Shown: positions 28,557-35,357 of the stretch, piece by piece
Layout: each line of letters starts with the position of its first letter
Position numbering within the stretch: position 1 is the stretch's first letter
NCBI RefSeq assembly: GCF_009296025.1
Contig: NZ_CP045178.1
Span: forward strand, 1,426,001 to 1,490,000
Reading direction: 5' to 3'
From: Streptomyces tsukubensis
GTDB lineage: Bacteria; Actinomycetota; Actinomycetes; Streptomycetales; Streptomycetaceae
DNA length: 64,000 bases
The notes under the pieces: model-generated
The model's database searches: none
The model's input: only the letters and a program-made list of their open reading frames with translations
Told to the model about the DNA's origin: nothing
Position numbers and translations under genes: made by a program

Positions 28557-29477
28557 TCAGACCGGCGGCCACGGAATGGCGGGCCACTCTCCCCCGGGCT
28601 CCGGGTGGCGGCCGGAGGCGAGCAGGGCCGCGACACGCTCCCGCACGGCCCGTGTCTCGGCCGGGGTGATCAGCTCGGCGAGCCGCACGGTCAGAACACC
28701 GTCCTCCGCGAGAGCGGCCGCCAGGCCGGCCAGGACGTCCTTGGCCTCGGCTGTCAGCTCGTCGCCCGCCCACCCCCACAGGAGGGTGCGCAGCTTGTTC
28801 TCCGCGTTGAAGGTCACGCCGTGGTCGATGCCGTAGAGCCTGCCGTCGGGGGCGGGGAGCAGGTGCCCGCCCTTGCGGTCGGCGTTGTTGATCACGGCGT
28901 CCAGGACGGCGAGGCGGCGCAGCCGGGGGTCGTCGCGGTGCACGAGGAGCGCGGTCCTGCCCTCCGCCACCTCGGCCAGGCCGATCGGCTTCCAGCCCTC
29001 GGGCGGTGCCTCGGGCTCGACGAGGGCGAGCAGCCCCGCGCTCCCCGCGAGGGCGGGGTCCGCCTGCGACCGGTCCGCATCCGACCGGTCAGCCCCCGGC
29101 TCGCCCTGCCCCTGCCCCTGCCCCCGCTCGGGAGAGGACCCCTGCCCCGGCTCCACGTCGGCATCGGCACCTGCATCGGCATCGGCATCGACGTCTATCC
29201 AGAGTTGGCACATGCCCTCGCCGTACGGGCCCTCACGGAGCACGGTCGGCGGGACGAGGCCCCAGCCGGTCGCCTCCGACACCTCGTACGCCGCCACCTC
29301 GCGCTGCGCGAGCGTGCCGTCGGGGAAGTCCCAGAGCGGGCGCTCGCCGGCGACGGGTTTGTAGACGCAGGACGCCTCGTGGCCCTCGTAGCTCACGTCG
29401 CAGAGCAGTACCGCGTTGGAGGCCTCACGGATCTGACCGCGTACAGTCAGCTCGCCCTTGGTGAGCAGTTCCACCAT
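28557..29477 (-). CDS. SCO1664-family protein, PI3/PI4-kinase-like fold
   Basis: 306 residues. An N-terminal lobe (VRGQIREASNAVLLCDVSYE, ASCVYKPVAGERPLWDFPDG) is followed by an insert rich in Asp/Ala and Gln/Gly (about 105-150, disordered). Next comes a catalytic-like loop AVINNADRKGGHLLPAPDG and GIDHGVTFN, resembling the phosphotransfer and metal-binding segments of phosphatidylinositol 3/4-kinases. The substrate is unknown. The ATG is two bases beyond the stop of the upstream DUF3090 gene, implying translational coupling. The gene is part of the conserved mshC neighbourhood, though a role in mycothiol metabolism is unproven. Confidence 0.8.
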   Translation of the reverse strand: MVELLTKGELTVRGQIREASNAVLLCDVSYEGHEASCVYKPVAGERPLWDFPDGTLAQREVAAYEVSEATGWGLVPPTVLREGPYGEGMCQLWIDVDADADAGADADVEPGQGSSPERGQGQGQGEPGADRSDADRSQADPALAGSAGLLALVEPEAPPEGWKPIGLAEVAEGRTALLVHRDDPRLRRLAVLDAVINNADRKGGHLLPAPDGRLYGIDHGVTFNAENKLRTLLWGWAGDELTAEAKDVLAGLAAALAEDGVLTVRLAELITPAETRAVRERVAALLASGRHPEPGGEWPAIPWPPV

Positions 29478-29479
29478 GG

Positions 29480-30070
29480 TCACGCTCCGCGGCGGTACCC
29501 GTTCTGGCGCGGGCATACGTGTCCTTCCGGGTCGAGCGGGAGGCTGCACAACGGGCACGGCGGGCGTCCCGCGCTCACCACGTCGAGCGCGCGCTTGGCG
29601 AAGGCCCGCGCCTGCGGTCCGCTGAGCCGCACCCGCAGCATGGGGGGTCCGTTCTCGTCGTCCTGGAGCAGCTCCTCCTCGGCCGCGGCCAGGTCGTCGT
29701 CGGACTCCGCGTCCATCTCGACCAGGGCCTGCGCCTCGACGATCATGCGCTGCTCGTCACCGTCCCAGGCGAGAGCCATGGTGCCGACCCTGAACTCCTC
29801 GTCGACCGGGGTGTCGAGCGGTGCGGAGTCGGAGATCTCCGACGGGGCGACGGCCGGCACGGCCGCACTGCCCCCGCTGCGCCTGACGACCTCATCGAGG
29901 AGTTCGTCCATCCGCTCCGCCAACGCCGCGACCTGGGTCTTCTCCAGGGCGACACTGGTCACGCGGCCTCCGGCCGAGGCCTGGAGGAAGAAGGTACGGC
30001 GCCCGGGGAGCCCGACCGTACCGGCCACGAAACGCTCCGGCGGGTCGTAAAGGAACACCTGACGCGACAC
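29480..30070 (-). CDS. DUF3090 family protein
   Basis: 196 residues. The start SRQVFLYDPPERFVAGTVG is the family signature. The C-terminus carries CPLCSLPLDPEGHVCPRQNG, which looks like a four-cysteine zinc ribbon lacking one ligand (C-x2-C ... C). The middle is acidic (SDDDLAAAEEELLQ). The function is unknown. It is found together with mshC, the PI-kinase-like protein and a histidine-phosphatase-like protein across actinobacteria, which suggests one process. The downstream gene begins two bases after its stop. Confidence 0.85.
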   Translation of the reverse strand: MSRQVFLYDPPERFVAGTVGLPGRRTFFLQASAGGRVTSVALEKTQVAALAERMDELLDEVVRRSGGSAAVPAVAPSEISDSAPLDTPVDEEFRVGTMALAWDGDEQRMIVEAQALVEMDAESDDDLAAAEEELLQDDENGPPMLRVRLSGPQARAFAKRALDVVSAGRPPCPLCSLPLDPEGHVCPRQNGYRRGA

Positions 30071-30181
30071 GTCCTGTCTCCATTGGAATCGACGGCAAGG
30101 GTCAAGAGGGCAAACCTACGAGGGAAACCCGAGCGGGAAAACTCGCCCGGCTCGACCGCCTCACCCTACTTCGGGTGACGA

Positions 30182-30895
30182 TCACGGTGCGCCCGCACCG
30201 CCTCCGACCGGAGCGTGACCCTCCGGGCCCTCCGCCGGGCCGGACTCCTCGCCCTTCTCCGCACGGGCCGCGAGCGAGGAGAGGTCGCCGGTGTCCCCCA
30301 GCCGCGCGAGGAACGGCCGCAGCCGCGTGTAGTGGATGACGGTCACCGAGCACGGCTCCACGGAGATGCGCTGGAACTGGTCGAGGTGGAGGCCGAGCGC
30401 GTCGGCCACCAGCGACTTGATGATGTCGCCGTGGGAACACATGACGTAGGTGGCGTCCGCACCGTGGTCGCGTTCGATCCTGGCGTTCCATTCGCGCACG
30501 GCCTCGGCGGCCCTGGTCTGCATGGCCCGCATGGACTCCCCGCCGGGGAAGGCCGCGGCGGAGGGGTGCTGCTGGACGACCTCCATCAACGGCTCGTCCA
30601 TCAGTTCGGAGAGTTTACGGCCCGTCCAGTCGCCGTAATGGCACTCGCCGATGCGCTCCTCCGTGTGCAGCGGGAGTTCGGGCCGGTCGGCGAGGAGCGG
30701 CGCGAGGGTCTCCCCGCAGCGCTGGAGCGGGCTGGTGACGACCGCGGCGATGGGCACGCCCGCCAGCCGCCCCGGCAGGGAGGCGGCCTGGTCGGAGCCT
30801 CGTTCGTCGAGGGCTACACCGGGGGTCCAGCCGGCGAGCAGACCGGCCGTGTTGGCGGTGGAACGTCCGTGCCGGACGAGGATCAGGGTGGGCAT
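30182..30895 (-). CDS. Histidine-phosphatase (phosphomutase-like) protein of the mshC cluster
   Basis: 237 residues. LILVRHGRSTANTAGLLAG carries the RHG nucleophile motif; the second histidine is in YVMCSHGDIIKSLVADALG, and GECHYGDWTGRKL holds the acid region. Closest by context to the MSMEG_4193-type phosphomutase-like family encoded beside mshC in mycobacteria. The ATG (M-P-T-L) begins exactly where the fold begins. The C-terminal 25 residues are Gly/Pro-rich. It diverges from corA across 52 bases. Confidence 0.85.
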   Translation of the reverse strand: MPTLILVRHGRSTANTAGLLAGWTPGVALDERGSDQAASLPGRLAGVPIAAVVTSPLQRCGETLAPLLADRPELPLHTEERIGECHYGDWTGRKLSELMDEPLMEVVQQHPSAAAFPGGESMRAMQTRAAEAVREWNARIERDHGADATYVMCSHGDIIKSLVADALGLHLDQFQRISVEPCSVTVIHYTRLRPFLARLGDTGDLSSLAARAEKGEESGPAEGPEGHAPVGGGAGAP

Positions 30896-30947
30896 ACGGC
30901 CCAGCGTAGGCGCAGTCGTACGTGTGTCCGCGCCCGGCCGGGGAAGA

Positions 30948-31955
30948 ATGCGCGCTGTGATCGTGGACTGTGGCATCTACCGGGACGGGCAGCGGGTCGA
31001 GGGGGCGGAGGATCTCTCCGACGCCCTGGAAGAGGCGCGCGCGGCCGGCGACTCCTTCGTCTGGATCGGGCTGCACGAGCCGACCCATGAGGAGTTCGAG
31101 AAGGTCAGCTCCGAGTTCGGGCTCCATCCGCTGGCCGTCGAGGACGCCCTCAAGGCGCATCAGCGGCCGAAGCTGGAGGTGTACGACGACTCGCTCTTCG
31201 TGGTTCTGAAACCGGTGACGTACGAGCAGAACAGCGACACCGTGACCTCCGGCGAGCTGATGATCTTCATGGGGGATTCCTTCGTCGTGACCGTGCGGCA
31301 CGGTGACGGCACCCCCATAGCCGACATCCGCAAGCGTCTTGAGGCCGATCCGCGGATGCTGCGGCGCGGCCCGACGGCGGTGCTGTACTCGCTGGCCGAT
31401 GTCACCGTGGACCACTATCTGGACGTGGCGAACGAGTTGCAGACGGACCTGGAGGAACTGGAGACCGCGGTCTTCTCCCCCGAGAGCGGCTCGTCCAACA
31501 ACACGGCGTCGAGGATCTACACCTTCAAGCGGCAGATCCTGGAGTTCCGCCGGGCGACCGGGCCCTTGGCCATCCCGATGGCACGGCTGGCGGGGTCGGG
31601 GCCGTTCTCGTCGGCCGTTCCGTACGTGAGCGACGGGGTGCAGCCCTTCTTCCGGGACGTCCACGATCACCTGACCCGGGTCAACGAGTCGGTGGAAGGT
31701 CTCGACCGGCTGGTCTCCGACGTGCTGTCGGCGCATCTCGCGCAGATGGGTGTGCGGCAGAACGACGACATGCGGAAGATCTCCGCGTGGGCGGCGATGG
31801 CCGCGGTGCCGACGATGATCGCCGGTATCTACGGCATGAACTTCACGCACATGCCCGAGCTGAACTGGTGGTGGGCCTACCCCGCCGTGATCCTGCTGAT
31901 GGTGGTGCTCGAATTCCTGCTCTACGGGCAGTTCAAGCGCAGGGGATGGCTCTGA
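30948..31955 (+). CDS. corA: CorA-type magnesium/divalent metal transporter
   Basis: 335 residues. The large cytoplasmic N-terminal domain (about 1-265) contains FVWIGLHEPTHEEF and HPLAVEDALKAHQRPKLE. Two transmembrane helices at the C-terminus are linked by the selectivity loop, with IYGMNF as the Gly-Met-Asn motif. The protein ends in basic residues, as usual in the pentamer. It is a typical-length member; whether it carries Mg2+, Co2+ or Zn2+ cannot be read. Confidence 0.92.
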   Translation: MRAVIVDCGIYRDGQRVEGAEDLSDALEEARAAGDSFVWIGLHEPTHEEFEKVSSEFGLHPLAVEDALKAHQRPKLEVYDDSLFVVLKPVTYEQNSDTVTSGELMIFMGDSFVVTVRHGDGTPIADIRKRLEADPRMLRRGPTAVLYSLADVTVDHYLDVANELQTDLEELETAVFSPESGSSNNTASRIYTFKRQILEFRRATGPLAIPMARLAGSGPFSSAVPYVSDGVQPFFRDVHDHLTRVNESVEGLDRLVSDVLSAHLAQMGVRQNDDMRKISAWAAMAAVPTMIAGIYGMNFTHMPELNWWWAYPAVILLMVVLEFLLYGQFKRRGWL

Positions 31956-32069
31956 GACCGGGGTCCTGGGCCTCCGGCTTCGGGGAGATCATGGCGTTCC
32001 CGGAGAAGAGCCGGGAAGCGGCACCGAGAGGCAGTACCGGAAGGACCGGGAAGAACCCGGTCGGGCCCG

Positions 32070-32858
32070 CTAGGCGACCTCGGGGCCCGCGATGGCGGGG
32101 CTGCCGAGCGCGTCCCGCCGCTCGGGCATCCTCAGCGACACCATCCTGCGCCATCCGCCGAACCTCTCGTACTGGTACTTGGCGTGGATCCCGGCGGCCA
32201 GCAGCGCGGCCTTGGGCCGGGGCCAGCCCAGGGCCCGCCCCATGCGGTCCATGACGGCGAGGCTGACGTCCCGGTAGACGCGGACCTCCGCGAGGGCGCA
32301 CTCCCGCAGGATGCGCTGGATGGTGCGGCCGTGCCCCTCACGGGCCAGTCGCAGCAGTTCCTCGTGGCAGTAGGCGAGGTGGTTGTCCTCGTCGTTGGAG
32401 ATCATCTTCACGGCCCTGCCGATCTCGGGATGGTCGGCGAAGTAGCCGCGCAACATGTCCATCTGGTCCGAGGCCCGCTGTTCCGTGACCCTGCTGTGCG
32501 CCAGATAGGTGACGATGTCGTGCTCGGTGAGCGGCTGGTCGCGCTTGAGCTGGTCGTGGGCGAGACCGATCCCGTGCCTCTCCAGCAGGAGCGTGTAATC
32601 GGTCTCAAGGGGGACCTCACAGGGTTCGAGGCCCCGTTTGCGCAGCAGCGCGTTGAAGATCCTGCCGTGCTTGTCCTCGTCGGCGCCGTGCCGCGCGACC
32701 TTGGGGGCGAGATCCGCCATGGCGGGGGGTACGAGGGCCGCGATGCGCCCGTTCTCCCAACCGCCCTGGGACTCCCCGCTCGCGGCGATGGAGCAGAAGA
32801 GCCGGAACGAATCGTCGTTGTCGATGATCTCCTGGAAGAGACTCCTGGCCGAAAGCAT
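32070..32858 (-). CDS. Ferritin-like diiron protein of unknown substrate
   Basis: 262-residue mostly helical protein. Iron-ligand patterns of the ferritin/diiron oxygenase fold are present: E61-x-x-H64 (DEDKHGRIF), E126 (RVTEQRASDQM) and E157-x-x-H160 (NDEDNHLAYCHEEL). This spacing fits a carboxylate-bridged diiron centre with one more Glu near residue 29 or 36. Length and lack of a heme or rubredoxin domain argue against bacterioferritin and rubrerythrin; it could be an oxygenase or storage-type protein. The ATG (M-L-S-A) is chosen because GGAGG lies nine bases before it. Confidence 0.75.
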   Translation of the reverse strand: MLSARSLFQEIIDNDDSFRLFCSIAASGESQGGWENGRIAALVPPAMADLAPKVARHGADEDKHGRIFNALLRKRGLEPCEVPLETDYTLLLERHGIGLAHDQLKRDQPLTEHDIVTYLAHSRVTEQRASDQMDMLRGYFADHPEIGRAVKMISNDEDNHLAYCHEELLRLAREGHGRTIQRILRECALAEVRVYRDVSLAVMDRMGRALGWPRPKAALLAAGIHAKYQYERFGGWRRMVSLRMPERRDALGSPAIAGPEVA

Positions 32859-33124
32859 CACTGCCACCTCCATAACCTGCGCGTGCGCCCAGGAACCGAG
32901 TCAAATGCGACACCTGGCGGTGGGCAACAGTTGTGGAGTCGAAATGCGCTGAATGACGGACACGGCGCACGCCGGAGGGCGCGGGCGGACAGACGCCCAC
33001 CGGCGCCGCCGCGCGGACCGGCGCGTGGCCGTACGGGGGCCGTCGCGGGGGTAGCGGGGACGGCCGTGGCTGGCCGGCCCCCGGGCCCCGTCATGGCCGT
33101 CAAAGGCTGCTGAAAGCCTTCAGA
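32859..33124. other. Gap between ferritin-like and F420-oxidoreductase genes
   Basis: Should contain the promoter of the ferritin-like gene. No gene is seen. Confidence 0.4.
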
Positions 33125-33160
33125 GGCCTCCACCGCCCCCGCGCGAGGGCGGTGGAGGCC
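33125..33160 (-). terminator. Hairpin after the F420-oxidoreductase gene
   Basis: GGCCTCCACCGCCC (33125-33138) pairs with 33147-33160, a perfect 14-bp stem with an eight-base loop, starting about 20 bases beyond the stop. Confidence 0.7.
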
Positions 33161-33178
33161 GGCCCGGCCCCCGTCCGC

Positions 33179-34228
33179 CTAGGAGAGTCCCGCGTGCTCC
33201 AGGGCCCGCGTCCCCGCGCGCAGGGCGGCGAGTCGCTCGTCGAGGGTGAATCCGGCGGGGGCCAGGGTCAGCGTGGTGACCCCGGCGTCCGCGTAGGCGC
33301 GCATACGGTCCGCGATGCGCTCGACGGAGCCGAGCAGCGTGGTGGAGTCGATCAGGCTGCGGGGCACCGAAGCGGCGGCCCCGTCCTTGTCGCCCGCCAA
33401 GTACTTGTCCTGGATCTCGGCGGCCTCCTTCTCGTATCCCATGCGCCGGGCGAGCTGGTTGTAGAAGTTCTGCTTCCTGCTGCCCATCCCGCCGACGTAG
33501 AGCGCGGTGTAGGGGCGGAAGGTGTCGGCGAGCGCGTCGATGTCGTCACCGACGGCCAGCGGCACCGTCGGCACCACGTCGAACCCGTCCATGGTCAGCC
33601 CGGCCTTCTCGCGGCCCGCGCGGAGATGGCGCAGCGCCGTCTCCTCCAGGTGCTCCGCGGCCGGGAAGATGAGCAGCGCGCCGTCGGCGATCTCGCCGGT
33701 CTGCTCCAGGTTCTTGGGGCCGATGGCGGCGATGTACAGCGGAATGTGCTCGCGCTGCGGGTGCACGGTGAGCTTGAGCGGCTTGCCGGGTCCCTCCGGC
33801 AGCGGCAGCGTCCAGTGCTGCCCCTCGTACGACAGGCGCTCGCGGCTCATCGCGCGGCGGACGATCTCGACGTACTCGCGGGTGCGGGCCAGCGGCTTGT
33901 CGAACTTCACGCCGTACCAGCCCTCGGAGACCTGCGGCCCCGAGACGCCGAGGCCGAGGCGGAACCGGCCGCCCGAGAGGGAGTCCAGGGTCGCCGCGGT
34001 CATCGCCGTCATCGCGGGCTGACGCGCGGGGATCTGGAGGATGGCGGAACCGATGTCGATCCGCTCCGTCTTGGCGGCCACCCAGGAGAGCACCGTCGGC
34101 GCGTCCGAGCCATAGGCCTCCGCGGCCCAGCAGACCGCGTAGCCGAGCCGGTCCGCCTCCTGCGCCACCGCGAGGTTGTCCGCGTCCATTCCGGCGCCCC
34201 AGTAGCCGAGGTTGATCCCGAGCCGCAT
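33179..34228 (-). CDS. LLM class F420-dependent oxidoreductase
   Basis: 349-residue luciferase-fold TIM barrel. MRLGINLGYWGAGMDADNL begins the barrel; GYAVCWAAEAYGSDAPTVLS, IGSAILQIPARQPAMTAM and LSGGRFRLGLGVSGPQVSEG are the cofactor-contacting loops usual in F420-using members. The ATG has AGGGGAG upstream. Streptomycetes make coenzyme F420, so this cofactor is plausible. It diverges from the aldo/keto reductase gene with 145 bases between starts. The substrate is unknown. Confidence 0.85.
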   Translation of the reverse strand: MRLGINLGYWGAGMDADNLAVAQEADRLGYAVCWAAEAYGSDAPTVLSWVAAKTERIDIGSAILQIPARQPAMTAMTAATLDSLSGGRFRLGLGVSGPQVSEGWYGVKFDKPLARTREYVEIVRRAMSRERLSYEGQHWTLPLPEGPGKPLKLTVHPQREHIPLYIAAIGPKNLEQTGEIADGALLIFPAAEHLEETALRHLRAGREKAGLTMDGFDVVPTVPLAVGDDIDALADTFRPYTALYVGGMGSRKQNFYNQLARRMGYEKEAAEIQDKYLAGDKDGAAASVPRSLIDSTTLLGSVERIADRMRAYADAGVTTLTLAPAGFTLDERLAALRAGTRALEHAGLS

Positions 34229-34359
34229 GGCCCCACTCCCCTTACCCGTGAGTAACGTTGCTGTTCCGGGGACTCTAGCGCGCCTCGGCGGACTCCGACA
34301 GGAACGGGGGTCGGGGCATTTCCGTCCCACGGGCCCCCCACGGAACATGCCAGGGCCAG

Positions 34360-34374
34360 TAATCTCAGCGCCCA
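34360..34374 (+). promoter_or_regulatory. Probable promoter of a leaderless aldo/keto reductase mRNA
   Basis: TAATCT at 34360-34365 fits the Streptomyces -10 pattern TANNNT and ends eight bases before the ATG at 34374. No ribosome-binding site is present there. Transcription is therefore expected to start at or next to the A of the start codon. Confidence 0.5.
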
Positions 34375-35357
34375 TGGAGCAGAGGCATCTCGGCCACACC
34401 GGCCTACGTGTGTCCAGAATCGGTCTCGGCACCCTCACCTGGGGCCGGGACACCGACGAGCACGACGCCGCTGAGCTGTTGAAGGCGTTCTGGGAGGCCG
34501 GTGGCACGCTGGTGGACACGGCTGACGTGTACGGGGACGGCGCCGCCGAGTACCTGCTCGGGCGGCTCACCGAGGGGCTCGTGCCACGTGCGGACCTGGT
34601 CATCGCGACCAAGGCGGGCAGCGTCCCCGACCCCGACCGGCGCTTCAACGGCTCGCGCGGCCATCTCCTCGCCGCCCTCGACGCCTCGCTCCAGCGGCTC
34701 GGTACGGACCACGTCGACCTGTGGCAGGTACACGCGTACGACGGGAACACCCCGCTGGAAGAGACACTGCACGCGCTCGACCTGGCGGTCAGCAGCGGGC
34801 GGGCGCGGTACGCGGGGGTCTCCAACTTCTGCGGCTGGCAGCTCGCCAAGGCGGCCACCTGGCAGCTCGCCGCCCACGGCCCGCGCGCCCGCCTCGCCAG
34901 CACACAGATGGAGTACTCGCTGCTCCAGCGCGGAGTGGAACGGGAGGTGCTGCCCGCCGCGCTCGACCTGGGGGTGGGGCTGCTTCCCTCCTCCCCGCTC
35001 GGCCGGGGGGTGCTGACCGGGAAGTACCGCAGCGGCACGCCGTCCGACTCGCGGGGCGCCTCCGACCACCTCGGGCCCTTCGTCGCGCCCTACTTGGACG
35101 ACGCGGCCGGCCGCATCGTGGAGGCGGTCACGACCGCCGCCGACGGGCTCGCCGCCACACCGTTGCAGGTGGCGCTCGCGTGGGTGCGCGACAGACCGGG
35201 CGTGGTGGCGCCTGTGGTCGGCGCGCGCAACGCGGGGCAGCTCGCGGCGGCATTGTCAGTGGAGACCCTTAGTCTTCCTGACGAGATCTGCCAGGCGCTC
35301 GACGACGTGTCGGCGCCCGTGCACCGCTATCCCGACCAGGACTGGAGCACGCTGTGA
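34374..35357 (+). CDS. Aldo/keto reductase
   Basis: 327-residue NADPH-dependent reductase of the AKR fold. The catalytic tetrad can be placed at D48 and Y53 (VDTADVYGDGAAEYLLG), K78 (VIATKAG) and a His in VDLWQVHAYD. VPVVGARN-like sequence near the C-terminus (VAPVVGARNAGQL) binds the adenosine phosphate. The natural substrate is not evident. No ribosome-binding site precedes the ATG, suggesting a leaderless message. It overlaps the following gene by four bases (GTGA), so the two are translationally coupled. Confidence 0.88.
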   Translation: MEQRHLGHTGLRVSRIGLGTLTWGRDTDEHDAAELLKAFWEAGGTLVDTADVYGDGAAEYLLGRLTEGLVPRADLVIATKAGSVPDPDRRFNGSRGHLLAALDASLQRLGTDHVDLWQVHAYDGNTPLEETLHALDLAVSSGRARYAGVSNFCGWQLAKAATWQLAAHGPRARLASTQMEYSLLQRGVEREVLPAALDLGVGLLPSSPLGRGVLTGKYRSGTPSDSRGASDHLGPFVAPYLDDAAGRIVEAVTTAADGLAATPLQVALAWVRDRPGVVAPVVGARNAGQLAAALSVETLSLPDEICQALDDVSAPVHRYPDQDWSTL

